DNA of 60,083 nucleotides, taken from positions 1 through 60,083 of the forward strand of contig JAFYWX010000037.1 in the NCBI GenBank assembly GCA_017546445.1. Reading direction: 5' to 3'. Both the position numbers and the translations under genes were made by a program. This stretch comes from Akkermansia sp. GTDB taxonomy: Bacteria > Verrucomicrobiota > Verrucomicrobiia > Verrucomicrobiales > Akkermansiaceae. A model generated the notes under the pieces. That model ran no database searches and had not been told where the DNA came from. It worked only from the letters and a program-made list of their open reading frames with translations. Below, one piece after another: positions 42,901 through 49,684 of this stretch (positions are counted from its first letter, which is position 1; each line of letters starts with the position of its first letter).

Positions 42901-44269
42901 CCGTGTGCAGCTGCTTGCCGGCACCGGTGATTGTGTACTTGGCCAGGGTCTGGTTACCCTTGTTGAACTCCATATAGCCGGCGCCCATGTCCACCGTGGC
43001 GTCCAGAATAATCTTATTATCAGCCTGTCCGGCGGTGAACACCAGGTTCTCCGTGTAGAAAAGATCGGCATCGCTCTGGTTCAGCTTGCCATCGGCATTG
43101 GAGGTGGCATTGTAGCGGTCGGCATCATAGGCATACCAGTTCTGGAGGTCCTTGATGTCGTTCATGTCACGCCAGGTGAACTCACCATCCTTCACGCCAT
43201 TGAAGGAAACCGTCTTGTCTCCCACGGTGACGGTGCCGGAATAAAGGGTGGTGGAGTTGCCCATATTATCCGTGATGGTCTCACCCGGGGTGGTCACCGC
43301 ACCCAGATGCACCTCATTCGTGTTAGCCATATCGACCGCCACATCATAAGACTTCACCGCCTTCTGGGCCCAGATGAGGTTACCACGGGCCTGACCCCAG
43401 GAGCGACCATTGCCGGACTGGTGGGAGGCCACATACTCATACTGCCCGGTTGCGGCATTGTAAATGAACACAGGGCTACCGGAGTCACCACCACGGGTGG
43501 CATTCGGCAGCGGGTTTTCCAAGCTGGCGCCAATGCCGTTGCCATAGCCCACATCCTTGTAGATACCAAACCGGCCGTTCTCCGTATTCCAGTTCACACC
43601 GGTCAGCAGGTCAATATCACCGATATTGTAGACATACGCCCAGGCCAGAGACTGGAAGAGGTCCACGTCCTCATCATACACACCCATGATACCTGCACCG
43701 CAGTGGTACATATGCTGGCCGGCCAGGGTGGAAGGATCTACTGTCGAAATGGCAGATGCCACCGCATCCGTCACGATACGGCTCTGACGCTGCATCATGT
43801 AGTCATCACCATTCTCTTCCATGACTCGGAACTTGTTGGACCCGCGAATATCCATCACCGAGTAATTCTGAGCATGCGCTTCACCAATATCATTGGCGCT
43901 GAAAGAACCATTCAGCGAACCGTTATGCAGCACCGTTGCCACCATGTTCGGGCTGACCAGCGTGCAGTGGCCGGAATCGTGAACGCCGATGAAATCAATC
44001 ATCCCCTGCTCATTGGAAAGATAGTAGGTCTGCGTGCCGTCCGTGTACTCAATCCCGATACCACCCTCGGTATCGCGGATATGCTGCAGCAGTGAGTTCA
44101 CCGCACTGCCCACCACATAACGGCCTTTGTTCTGACCAAAGTCAGTATACGTGGGCATGGTAACGTCGGAATGCATAACGCCGGCCACGGCGGTTCCACT
44201 CGTTATCGCAACAGCGCTAAGCACAGAGAGCAAACACTTACGAAGCAGGACAGGAAGATGAAGTTTCAT
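33935..44269 (-). CDS. Giant autotransporter-type adhesin with S6-like protease domain and PEP-CTERM tail
   Basis: 3444 residues. Signal peptide at about 1-29. Residues about 40-300 resemble the S6 (IgA1-protease/SPATE) serine protease domain: SPNMVATVLHNG (His115), an Asp at 155 or 156 in EENGDDYMMQ, and RGGDSGSPVFIY (Ser263). A very long Gly/Thr/Asn/Ser-rich beta-helix follows, with autotransporter-associated strand repeats (NTFTGTKTITSGGL, TYSGGTTLNSGSL, QNTYKGATRIDGGKI). Three repeated modules begin near 1666 (LVWNGTGGFSTEW), 2193 (LVWIGGESGIWDQ) and 2698 (MVWNGGEKGVWDQ). No outer-membrane beta-barrel is seen. The protein ends VPEPTTTTLSLLALSALVAR followed by RRRK. I start at MKLHLPVLLRK, where the signal peptide begins. 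Confidence 0.88.
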   Translation of the reverse strand: MKLHLPVLLRKCLLSVLSAVAITSGTAVAGVMHSDVTMPTYTDFGQNKGRYVVGSAVNSLLQHIRDTEGGIGIEYTDGTQTYYLSNEQGMIDFIGVHDSGHCTLVSPNMVATVLHNGSLNGSFSANDIGEAHAQNYSVMDIRGSNKFRVMEENGDDYMMQRQSRIVTDAVASAISTVDPSTLAGQHMYHCGAGIMGVYDEDVDLFQSLAWAYVYNIGDIDLLTGVNWNTENGRFGIYKDVGYGNGIGASLENPLPNATRGGDSGSPVFIYNAATGQYEYVASHQSGNGRSWGQARGNLIWAQKAVKSYDVAVDMANTNEVHLGAVTTPGETITDNMGNSTTLYSGTVTVGDKTVSFNGVKDGEFTWRDMNDIKDLQNWYAYDADRYNATSNADGKLNQSDADLFYTENLVFTAGQADNKIILDATVDMGAGYMEFNKGNQTLAKYTITGAGKQLHTAGYVINEGVEVHLQLNNNSDYMTEWCKIGDGDLYIDGKGDTNALLNVGGKGATYLQQSDGYAAYNVLVNTGATIVIKDTNQIKRDLTFGAGGGVLDMNGNSMNWYTTNGSSPRSGSFTINALTDEAMITNSSAAAVTLTYKETGDTVYKGSFADTTQGALSIDYQGGGTWTLHSIHTDLRHNAGSGLSVSNGKVVLVGTNTVHGTGSATGTNQQRYLNTRDWHYADATMDVTVKNGATFELGSHARLTGDVVVKQGGTFVMREGVQHEQEYIEGGTKLQNTADFADFYGLKGGVALDAGADMLVQYSAGTTAATTYGGNISGAGNVTIDLGSDEMTFILSGTNTFTGTKTITSGGLVARNLAALGNTTNNKWLVQKDGWIASRGFKEGVDILGYIDGKSTGTLALSHNLSTQLDLANHQGLFIGAESGKTVHYGEEGTNQSLAAQNGAWRLGGGGGELVVNFLLEGANNLVLGAGEGSTGGVYLGNSGNSFSGTVDFNAAGMKLGYADGALGSSVVNLSYGNGLVLNQAADVARVASGAEGMLLLDKLGAEALDLSGFSSVALGASEDTTFRGSISLGTGAVYRFAAMDGATLRVNSALEAGRSIVVDAQGTDGGTVVLAGNTYISGNIEVMGCKDSAQGGSITLAMGQGTALGGNVTLGAGTSLDVAGNTVYVYQEMFGDGQVVDSSSSGALHLMALSGDLNHSLSLNLATVHKGGANALNLSGSHGFGALYVDAGSLVLQNGFSTSRNSSIYLAGGTSLNLQSGSIETNIGMKDGAGAASLSIADNSTATLRGDIHLGSGSQLNMQANGGTLKLSGGTYGGENATLSVRAKELHFATSSGVDVLGTLSLENDMKLYSNGEATDMERNISTLQVNNNSRITLDERTWSTVWNIDALNGSGEILWTSNTTHETTSRLVLRGEGNFSGSISLNRGFENEERTHGAFIELAHDKAAQNASISLSGKSANAVASLAVNTKNAQIKGLSGNEHSYVYGGSAMSGAELMGDARPSSNRTATLTIDVDSGKSFTYDGTVGDGLSLNKTGAGTQSFTGTTTVNNITVQQGTLSLNAGKLNVRGDVGVGTGATLNMGDYTLNSGRTFSVLAGGSGSANFGGTLTLNGGRLSFSGDAMTGGTALSLGGLNTGSVTSQTVHFTDTSNLKAGQTYTLASGDWSSIYQSMSATGLHYYDATFGVNSSGNLQVSLTLKGDSLVWNGTGGFSTEWSDSRFGDSYASYTSNTTVVFDDSASYKRIGNYCTKSIGAIVFNTTQSYSVEDWSGGRSVVTARELVVQGGGTVNINGGISITGSTTIEEGELVLLGNSGANTLKGTVTGAGTLVIDGARNVAPTLRDLGTLRIRNGSFSAASGALDVDQIIVDANGTYVHWHNYEGTITSNGGTLDIYSDSINGELVLNGDTVLVTNVTNPNDTFKLNSKITDNGYAIIQRATKADTRGIVDITTKSQAILNNYVVEQGVLMFTGGSHSGHGKITATRTGTLEIGSRANLSATNVHLSNGGTLDMKNQSTLMTDMTTSGAVSVLMGNESTYLKGSVTGSGTLAVSGQGVVQSLLSDSAEGALSLEVSGKAISLLAANTYSGGTTLNSGSLYARNSQALGTGAVTVNGGTLWLDISGLNALGSVSSVTLNSGAVLDISAATFSADTGLMLGGSLTVNEGAYINLGTLSTDNVKYTIFDLASAGASAADWLNMQDRIMVNGSMLSTLSDWTLDLTSYGASLTFGTVLPDPLVWIGGESGIWDQSQNNWDNTPKVPDDSMAFTNGDSVEFNTSATVQVAEGVEAANVSIGAGVDLALSGDLTVTGAVLAEGDAFASTGNLTAEKVTVSSGTFEMAAGTKLTAETVNQKGGSLVIKGDADIAQLDVAAGLTTRLENETSAAGVQKNIDKLVLGKGATLEVYDKASDASATTLGTLQLNGETARIQDLHNSSHVVVETLNMNTTLDSATLSLEKNAVSDKVSRFEFGSADAAAGNFKGRVELSVGNSNTNRPAAIIISGKDALSGAVVDLKSANSYIGLGINADNTTIAGLESGESVGSNAKLFSGTIGTYVKWDAQNTPNTISTTERTLNINTAAGSTHTFHGEVLSKLNLVKQGEGTQVFNGTSNSFDGSLTVQQGTLKLGEQALGMLGSASAVTVNSGMLDISSASYSQNSGLALGGALQVNGGAVNLGSIGAAGSYTIFDLSAAGASASGWESWKDNLIVNGACLNRYAGASLSLTENAAQLSFSSMDTTNYSDMVWNGGEKGVWDQTSSNWDRTSSGASDNIMFLNGDSVSFNTKADVTVAEGVSVNGLTIAEGAALTTHGAVAVTGTVTTGANSSWTLASGTNQSLTEAQLKNITSSLVVAEGATLTMTDKTTGQNNTTSAFNKVSGAGDVVLNLGNDNGIGVNTSNLTGDVIVASGRLQVNTSSFNAASTIRLESASSQLVFNGGDTNLQNDVVFQVADTHLHVNDGKTGTISGIISGDGGITKKGAGTLTLASQNTYKGATRIDGGKIILNTGGEYKLYNTISGGMLDVASGTTLANNGHAVSSALTLAEGSTWKVSADSSGVYTLNTSLTGTGAIQVVSGTTFKNNGRELLGTVSLDAGSKWVVSGTSNNTYTLNKNETVNKKVSGDGTMELASGTTVVVDGNNNQVLGSNVAIVQNSTLRFNDAGGTGRSDMLDFNASSKTISVAGGTLDFGNTRQTMGSWTLELSDGAQVTGAGGAYGSNRAAMDYNKASNNVIKATSGDSTISATTRLRGGSELKYEVAKDASLNVSGLVHADGGKNGGVVKSGDGTLHLNNANNDLDSIVVSGGTANIHGTAAYNLATLQAATKVEVGFFAGVTKDKSTASKVTVSGSTLLGAGAVLNMSLTLAENSTLDMTGMTDSAGVTLNGALTFNGQVQMGTALLADVLALGKGESLHLFSGNGLSVSMGNTALTEVKVGEYFSNSALASMENCYVTYTNVGNVGSLVIVNVPEPTTTTLSLLALSALVARRRRK

Positions 44270-44393
44270 GGTATATAGGACGCGGTTCTGACTTTTTATC
44301 GACAGTATCAGCATACTACCACAAGCATCCCCCGCAAGTAAAGCAGAAAGCGTTGCATTCTGCCCTAGGCAATCATTTTCACACAGCCAAGAC

Positions 44394-44422
44394 TTGACTA
44401 CGCCGCACATCTGAGATACAGT
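44394..44422 (+). promoter_or_regulatory. Promoter of rtcB
   Basis: TTGACT (44394-44399), 17-base spacer, TACAGT (44417-44422). Transcription would begin near 44429, leaving a leader of about 125 bases, unusually long for this window. Confidence 0.6.
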
Positions 44423-44428
44423 TACTGC

Positions 44429-44554
44429 TGACGCCCCATCCCTCTACCCACTACCTGAATTGAACTATTCAGAAGCCCCCTGTTTTTCGAAGCGCGTATA
44501 AATACGCCACCAATCCAGGACAAAAAAAATAACAACCAACCACCCGTTACGAAT
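44429..44554 (+). promoter_or_regulatory. Structured 5' leader of rtcB
   Basis: Two perfect hairpins: CTGAAT / ATTCAG (44455-44472, loop TGAACT) and GCGTAT / ATACGC (44494-44507, two-base loop). An A-rich, C-rich single-stranded stretch then runs to the ATG, without a Shine-Dalgarno sequence. The leader could regulate the gene or be an RNA substrate. The stretch 44270-44393 has nothing further that I recognise. Confidence 0.45.
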
Positions 44555-45745
44555 ATGATTACCATTAAGGGACAATATGCAACCGCTACCATCATGCTCG
44601 AGAGCATTGATGAAGAAACCCGAAAACAGATATACCACATTCTCGCCTCGCCCATGGCAGAGGGCAGCCGCATCGTCATCATGCCGGATACCCACGCAGG
44701 AAACAACTGCGTGGTGGGATTCACGCAGAAGCTCAATACCGAGGGCGCCGTTTCGCCCAACATCCTGGGGGTGGATATAGGGTGCACGGTATCACTCTTT
44801 CCTCTGGGAGAAGTAGAAAACATTGACTATGCAGAGCTGGATGCCTATATACGCGCCAATGTCGCTATTGGTGTTGGCGAATACAAGAGCAAACTCTCCC
44901 TGAAAACCCTTCGCAAGAGATTCCGGGAAAACGTGCAGCTGATAGAGGAAGCAGAGCAGCTACTGAATGAAGACGGAAACAAGGGCAGATTCGCCTCAGC
45001 GCTTCCTCAGTTGTGCTCACTCGGTGGAGGGAATCACTTCATCTCGCTCAACCGCTCATGCAACAGCAGAACCGTTTATCTGGGAATACACTGCGGTTCC
45101 CGCAACTTCGGGCTACAGGTTAACAAAGTCTACCAGAAACAGGCAGAACATTACCGCATGCAACAAGGCTACGGGGGGCCACCCGATACAGCCTACCTGG
45201 ACCGCAACTGCCAGCATTACGAACGCTATCTCACCTGCGTTCATGCCTGCCAACAGTTTGCACGCCTGAATCATCTCCTTATCCAAGAGGCAATTTATAG
45301 TTATTTTGTCTCCAGACACGGCCTGCCCCGCATCATGGATATGGAATCGACAGCCCTGGTATCCATGCACAATTATCTGGATCTCGACTCCATGGTGCTG
45401 CGCAAGGGAGCTATCAAAGCCACGGCTGGGGAACCCGTGGTCATCCCCTTCAATATGCGCGATGGCATCGGAATCGGGCATGGCCTAGGTAATGAATCTT
45501 GGAATTACAGTGCACCCCATGGCGCTGGCCGCCTGCTCACCCGCGCAGAGGCAAAAGCATGCATCGATTTAGAAACAGCGAAATCTGATATGGCCAATCA
45601 CGGCGTATTCACCACCAGCCTGGACTATGCGCTGGATGAAGCCCCGGATGCTTACAAGCCCGTGAATATGATTCGCGATACCATTCAACCCACAGTGGCC
45701 TTAAGTGAGGTTCTTCCTGAAATTTACAACCTTAAAGGCCGTTAA
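44555..45745 (+). CDS. rtcB: RtcB-family RNA ligase
   Basis: 396 residues. RtcB seals RNA 2',3'-cyclic phosphate (or 3'-phosphate) ends to 5'-OH ends using GTP and Mn2+. Active-site residues can be placed: GVDIGCTVSLF (Asp74, Cys77), LGGGNHF (His161), GIHCGSRNFG (His179), SMHNYL (His272), and the guanylated His322 in SAPHGAGRLLTR. It is shorter than archaeal RtcB (about 480), as in the bacterial RtcB group associated with RNA repair. It faces a his operon carrying two RlaP-type nucleotidyltransferases, which supports a repair role. Confidence 0.93.
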   Translation: MITIKGQYATATIMLESIDEETRKQIYHILASPMAEGSRIVIMPDTHAGNNCVVGFTQKLNTEGAVSPNILGVDIGCTVSLFPLGEVENIDYAELDAYIRANVAIGVGEYKSKLSLKTLRKRFRENVQLIEEAEQLLNEDGNKGRFASALPQLCSLGGGNHFISLNRSCNSRTVYLGIHCGSRNFGLQVNKVYQKQAEHYRMQQGYGGPPDTAYLDRNCQHYERYLTCVHACQQFARLNHLLIQEAIYSYFVSRHGLPRIMDMESTALVSMHNYLDLDSMVLRKGAIKATAGEPVVIPFNMRDGIGIGHGLGNESWNYSAPHGAGRLLTRAEAKACIDLETAKSDMANHGVFTTSLDYALDEAPDAYKPVNMIRDTIQPTVALSEVLPEIYNLKGR

Positions 45746-45760
45746 TTCATTCGAAAAGGA

Positions 45761-45798
45761 AAAGCCGCCATGTGAACAACGGCACATGGCGGCTTTTC
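45761..45798. terminator. Bidirectional terminator between rtcB and hisIE
   Basis: Perfect 14-bp stem AAAGCCGCCATGTG / CACATGGCGGCTTT with an 8-base loop, then TTC. Confidence 0.85.
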
Positions 45799-45815
45799 AC
45801 TTTGAAAATACAGCT

Positions 45816-46430
45816 TTAGTGCTTCTGCCAGCCCGGCTTGTGGCGGGAGGCAAGCTCCTCGATAACCTGCTCAATGCGCAGGCCCTTGGAGGTGAGCAGC
45901 ACGATGAGGTGGTAGAACATATCGGAGGCCTCGTAGATGAGACGCTCGTTGGTGCCGTTGCAGGCCTCAAGACAGGCCTCAAGAGCCTCCTCGCCCACCT
46001 TCTGGGCCATGCGGTTGATACCATCGCGGAAAAGGCTGGTGGTGTAGGATCCCTCGGGCATCTCCTCGTGGCGCTTGTTGATAAAGTCCTGCAGCTCAGT
46101 GAGGAAGAGCAGCGGGCTGGCCTCATTCTTCTCGCCCCAGCAGGTATCCGTGCCGGTGTGGCACACCGGGCCATGCGGCGTGGCCTGAATGAGCAGCGTA
46201 TCGTTATCGCAATCCACCTTGATGCTCACCACATCGAGGAAATTACCGCTGGTCTCGCCCTTGGTCCACAGGCACTGGCGACTGCGGCTGTAAAAGCACA
46301 CGCGCCCGGTTTCCTGAGTTCTGGCAAAGGATTCAGCATTCATATACCCCATCATGAGCACCTTGCCCGTGGTGGAGTCCTGAATAATGGCGGGCACCAG
46401 GCCGCCGCACTTGTCGAAGTCGATAGTCAT
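45816..46430 (-). CDS. hisIE: Phosphoribosyl-AMP cyclohydrolase / phosphoribosyl-ATP pyrophosphatase fusion
   Basis: 204 residues. N-terminal HisI domain (about 1-115): [38 protein letters not shown], the metal-site Asp cluster [10 protein letters not shown], and the Cys pair of [14 protein letters not shown]-terminal HisE domain (about 120-204): [20 protein letters not shown] and [12 protein letters not shown]. It catalyses steps 2 and 3 of histidine synthesis. It is separated from the rest of the operon by two nucleotidyltransferase genes and a hypothetical gene. A TATACT box on the minus strand (46457-46462) suggests an extra promoter. I start at [10 protein letters not shown]. Confidence 0.94.
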   Translation of the reverse strand: MTIDFDKCGGLVPAIIQDSTTGKVLMMGYMNAESFARTQETGRVCFYSRSRQCLWTKGETSGNFLDVVSIKVDCDNDTLLIQATPHGPVCHTGTDTCWGEKNEASPLLFLTELQDFINKRHEEMPEGSYTTSLFRDGINRMAQKVGEEALEACLEACNGTNERLIYEASDMFYHLIVLLTSKGLRIEQVIEELASRHKPGWQKH

Positions 46431-46579
46431 ATGCGGAATTAAGCGGTTGCGGGCAGAGTATACCACAAGTTCAAGAAATTGCCACCTTTTTTTTACAGCT
46501 ACACGAAGCGCCTACGATATTTCAGCAACATAATGCCGAAAATCAGCACTGAAAAACCGGGGTCCTGGCAGCTCAGGTA

Positions 46580-47035
46580 CTAACGGCGGGGAAGATTCTT
46601 CTCCACGTATTGAATCCAGTCTTCTTTTACCTGGAATTGCGTGCCGCCGGCAATGCTGTACAAATCGGTCAATGCCCAGTCATCATATATATTGGATGAA
46701 GGCCGGGGAACCCGTGCAGGCTTGCGACGGCTCAGCTCCTGCCTGGAAATGAATTTTCGCTCCTGCACATCATAATAACGCAACGGGTCGCCATCCCGCC
46801 AGGTTGTGAGCATTAAATACCCCTCATGCTCCACAGAAACATCCACGGGAGGGCTGAAAAAGCGGCAATAAATCGTCTCCCCCTGCCAGGAAACAACCTC
46901 AACAATGCACTGCGAAGACGAAGAACCGGGTACAGTGATATGCCACCAGCTGATACCGCCTACCCTGGCCCAGCGAGGCATGAACATCATCAGCAGCAAG
47001 CCCAGGACAAATAGTATCAGTACGATTTTCTTCAT
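46580..47035 (-). CDS. Hypothetical membrane-anchored protein in the RlaP cluster
   Basis: 151 residues, not recognised. An N-terminal signal anchor (MKKIVLILFVLGLLLMMFMP) is followed by an extracytoplasmic domain of about 125 residues with several Trp/Tyr and basic residues and a Cys pair (QCIVEVVSWQGETIYCRFF). It starts 25 bases after the first RlaP-type gene on the same strand, so it is probably co-transcribed. Its export signal argues against a direct role in cytoplasmic RNA repair. The longer frame to 47125 overlaps the neighbour and lacks the signal. Confidence 0.62.
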   Translation of the reverse strand: MKKIVLILFVLGLLLMMFMPRWARVGGISWWHITVPGSSSSQCIVEVVSWQGETIYCRFFSPPVDVSVEHEGYLMLTTWRDGDPLRYYDVQERKFISRQELSRRKPARVPRPSSNIYDDWALTDLYSIAGGTQFQVKEDWIQYVEKNLPRR

Positions 47036-47060
47036 GGCTGGGTAAAAACAGAAGCGCGCA

Positions 47061-47828
47061 TCAGGCATGGGCAATGACCCGGCGGAAAAAGTCATCGAGC
47101 GGAGCGGTATCCGGTTCAGCCTCATCAGGCATGAATTTCATCATTTCATCCAGAGCTGCCAGTTCACGCGCAATGAAGGCATCTGCCGCGGGATGCGCCG
47201 GTCCTTCAGCCTTTTCCGATGAACCGTTTCGCAGCATGAGCAGCTCATCTGTAACGCTTTGCATATCGTTCGGCAGGAGATGGCGTAAATCAGCGAATGG
47301 TACGGGGGCAGGATTGCGTTCCAGCATAGTCCAGCGGGCTGCCAGCAGAGGACGCAGTGCGTAGAAATACTGCTTATAGGGCACCACCTCCCGCATGAGA
47401 TAGCGATGAATCGTACTGGCTGCCATCCCCAGATAACGAGAAGCAAGCCTGCGAGGACGCAGAACCTCCTTCAACACATGGCGGAATTCCTCATGCCAAG
47501 GGCTTGTTCGATACACGATAGGTGAATCCACCCATTCATACACGGTCAGATTCGATTTGAGTGCCAGGCCCAGGGATTTACGTAATTCCCACCCGTTGAT
47601 GTCAAAGACCTCATTAAGCTCCCACTCCACTGTATCCCGGGGAAGTCTCACAGCAAGATAACGCTCGCGGGGATAGTAATAGATGCACCGGACATCGTAA
47701 TCACTATCGGTAGAAGCATATCCCCATGCGCGGCTGCCGGATTCCACAGCCAGCAGCAGGCGGCAGTCTTTCTGCTGCTGCAAATCATCCAGTTTCTGCT
47801 GAATCTGTTCCTGTATCGTATTACTCAT
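47061..47828 (-). CDS. RlaP-type nucleotidyltransferase 1
   Basis: 255 residues. The polymerase-beta nucleotidyltransferase core is at the N terminus: GSRAWG at residues 31-36 and DSDYD at 41-45, giving the metal-binding Asp pair, then VRCIYYYPRERYLAV. This matches the RlaP family (RNA-ligase-associated pol-beta, Pfam PF10127), which is linked to RtcB in RNA repair. The C-terminal half is helical. The start overlaps the second nucleotidyltransferase gene by 8 bases. Likely role: adding a nucleotide to damaged RNA ends; the substrate is unknown. Confidence 0.85.
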   Translation of the reverse strand: MSNTIQEQIQQKLDDLQQQKDCRLLLAVESGSRAWGYASTDSDYDVRCIYYYPRERYLAVRLPRDTVEWELNEVFDINGWELRKSLGLALKSNLTVYEWVDSPIVYRTSPWHEEFRHVLKEVLRPRRLASRYLGMAASTIHRYLMREVVPYKQYFYALRPLLAARWTMLERNPAPVPFADLRHLLPNDMQSVTDELLMLRNGSSEKAEGPAHPAADAFIARELAALDEMMKFMPDEAEPDTAPLDDFFRRVIAHA

Positions 47829-48882
47829 AGTGTAGTTTAATGCGGAGCTGGGCCAAGTCCTCCCAAATGCCGTCGACCTGTGGCGTTTCGGGGAGGCCGG
47901 ATTTATCGAAAAGTGGCTTGAGCGAGTCCATTTCCTCCTGCACCATCTGCTGGAGCTCAGTCAGAGGAATACGCCCAGCGCGCACTTCGCGGAGGAAAGC
48001 ATTATCAGCAGTGCGGCGGACATGGATAACTCCTTCTGTTGCAATTTCCTGCGCTGTATGTAACAGGCGGAATACATGCCCCATGTGCTTTGTATCGTAG
48101 CACCCCTGCTTATCTACCAATGCGGAATCCGTAGTCAGGCGGGCCGGATTGCGTTTCTGCTCCCACTCCCGGTATTGGGCACAGCGGCGGTTCTGCTGGC
48201 TGTAGGCAGATGCGCGGAACAACATCACCCCCAGCAGCTGAGCATCCGTGGCCACTTCCGGAGTGGCAATGGTGGTTGCATCTCGCCCGAAGATTCCATA
48301 TCGCGACGATTGCCGATACAAGGCATAGAGATTATCCTCATCAGAAAGTCGCTGTGCAACAACATCGCAAAGGCCAAGCCCCTGCTCCTGCAGCCATTGG
48401 GAAAGGGGGATAAGCTTACCACCCTGTACCATGTAGGCATAATCCTGCATCACAGCAGGCGCAGGCGGAGGTTCCGTGGCCTTGGCATGTGTTGCCGAGA
48501 TACGCTTCAGCTGGCGCTGTGCATTCGCAAGGTATGTGTAATAGCAACGGCGGGAAAGGAAGTTGTAGCGCCCCAGGAAATCGCGGAACCACGGCGCGCA
48601 GAACAATTCCTGTTCTCTACCCATGCAGGCCCAGAGTTCCAGGGCACCCGAGTTGTTCAATTCCAGTTCACGGCAGAATGCCCCCAGCTCGGTATACTGC
48701 CGGTCATGCCGCTCATCCTGCACTAATGAGGGGGCCTGCCCCGTCAGAATCATAGGCAGAGGAGCCAGAAACACCCCCTTGAAGTCATCATCACTCGCGG
48801 GGGTGTCCAGTCCGTAGGCCTTACTTCCGGCGACACAGTCGAAGCAGATAAAAGGCCTGATATTTCTGATATCCAGCTGCAT
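47821..48882 (-). CDS. RlaP-type nucleotidyltransferase 2
   Basis: 353 residues. The same core in a diverged form: VAGSKAYGLDTPASDDDFKG (residues 18-36) with the GS motif and Asp residues at 31-33, then VFLAPLPMIL. Helical regions follow, including the segment ELGAFCRELELNNSGALELW typical of the PF10127 group. It starts 9 bases after hisF and overlaps RlaP-type 1 by 8 bases, so the pair is coupled to the his operon. Two unlike copies side by side suggest a heteromeric enzyme or two RNA end specificities. Confidence 0.83.
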   Translation of the reverse strand: MQLDIRNIRPFICFDCVAGSKAYGLDTPASDDDFKGVFLAPLPMILTGQAPSLVQDERHDRQYTELGAFCRELELNNSGALELWACMGREQELFCAPWFRDFLGRYNFLSRRCYYTYLANAQRQLKRISATHAKATEPPPAPAVMQDYAYMVQGGKLIPLSQWLQEQGLGLCDVVAQRLSDEDNLYALYRQSSRYGIFGRDATTIATPEVATDAQLLGVMLFRASAYSQQNRRCAQYREWEQKRNPARLTTDSALVDKQGCYDTKHMGHVFRLLHTAQEIATEGVIHVRRTADNAFLREVRAGRIPLTELQQMVQEEMDSLKPLFDKSGLPETPQVDGIWEDLAQLRIKLHYE

Positions 48883-48891
48883 AAAGAGCCT

Positions 48892-49647
48892 TTACAGGCG
48901 CACGCAGATACCTTCGTTGTGGAGGTACTGCTTGAGTTCGGGAATCTTGATTTCGCCGAAGTGGAACACGCTGGCAGCCAGGGCGGCATCGGCGTGGCCG
49001 AGGCGGAAGGCATCCGCAAAGTGCTCCTTGGCACCGGCACCGCCGCTGGCAATGACCGGAATACTCAGTTCATCGGAAAGGCGGGCAAGAGCCTCGTTCG
49101 GGAAGCCCTGCTTCACGCCGTCGTGGTCCATGCTGGTGAAGAGGATTTCGCCGGCGCCACGGTCGGCCACCTCGCGGGCCCAGTCGAACAGGGTGCGCTC
49201 CACGCGGATGCGACCACCGTTCACGTAGCAGTACCAGCCATCGGCATCGCAACGGGCATCGATGGCGGCCACGCATACCTGGGAACCGAAGTGGTTAGCA
49301 ATCTCATTCACCAGCTGCGGGTTGCGGATAGCGGCGGAGTTAAGGCTCACCTTGTCGGCACCGGCCTCCAGCAGGCGGGCCACATCTGCCAGCTCATGAA
49401 TACCACCACCCACGGTGAACGGGATGGAAATGGCAGCAGCCACACGGGAAACCATATCGGTGAAGGTCTTGCGGCCTTCGTGCGTGGCGGCGATGTCGAG
49501 GAACACGAGTTCATCGGCCCCCTGCTCGCTGTAGGCCTTGCCCAGCTCCACGGGGTCACCAGCATCGCGCAGGTTTACGAAGTTGATACCTTTGACGGTG
49601 CGACCGTCCTTCACGTCCAGACAGGGGATGATACGCTTGGCAAGCAT
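48892..49647 (-). CDS. hisF: Imidazole glycerol phosphate synthase cyclase subunit
   Basis: 251 residues, a TIM barrel. Catalytic Asp11 lies in [20 protein letters not shown], and the second Asp in [18 protein letters not shown]. Phosphate-binding loops are [11 protein letters not shown] and [13 protein letters not shown]. With HisH it forms imidazole glycerol phosphate and AICAR (histidine step 5). It starts 17 bases after hisA. That junction is filled by an AATCCTTAAT repeat. Confidence 0.96.
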   Translation of the reverse strand: MLAKRIIPCLDVKDGRTVKGINFVNLRDAGDPVELGKAYSEQGADELVFLDIAATHEGRKTFTDMVSRVAAAISIPFTVGGGIHELADVARLLEAGADKVSLNSAAIRNPQLVNEIANHFGSQVCVAAIDARCDADGWYCYVNGGRIRVERTLFDWAREVADRGAGEILFTSMDHDGVKQGFPNEALARLSDELSIPVIASGGAGAKEHFADAFRLGHADAALAASVFHFGEIKIPELKQYLHNEGICVRL

Positions 49648-49651
49648 AAAA

Positions 49652-49684
49652 TAAGAATTAAGGATTAGGAATTAAGGATTAATT
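49652..49684 (-). repeat. AATCCTTAAT tract forming the hisA end and hisA-hisF junction
   Basis: The complement reads TTAATCCTTAATTCC then TAATCCTTAATTCTTA. The hisA C-terminal codons (LILNS) and TAA stop are inside the tract, and the hisF leader is the rest of it. Confidence 0.6.

Noticed and set aside
40169..44095. A 1308-codon open frame on the plus strand opposite the giant adhesin, and others such as 35300-37696
   Set aside because: These are shadows of the adhesin's repetitive codon use. They lack a signal peptide, recognisable domains and plausible composition, while the minus frame shows clear domains end to end.
33935..44269. A classical type V autotransporter
   Set aside because: No C-terminal beta-barrel is visible. 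The last residues are a PEP-type tail with an Arg-rich end, so the usual self-export mechanism is not supported.
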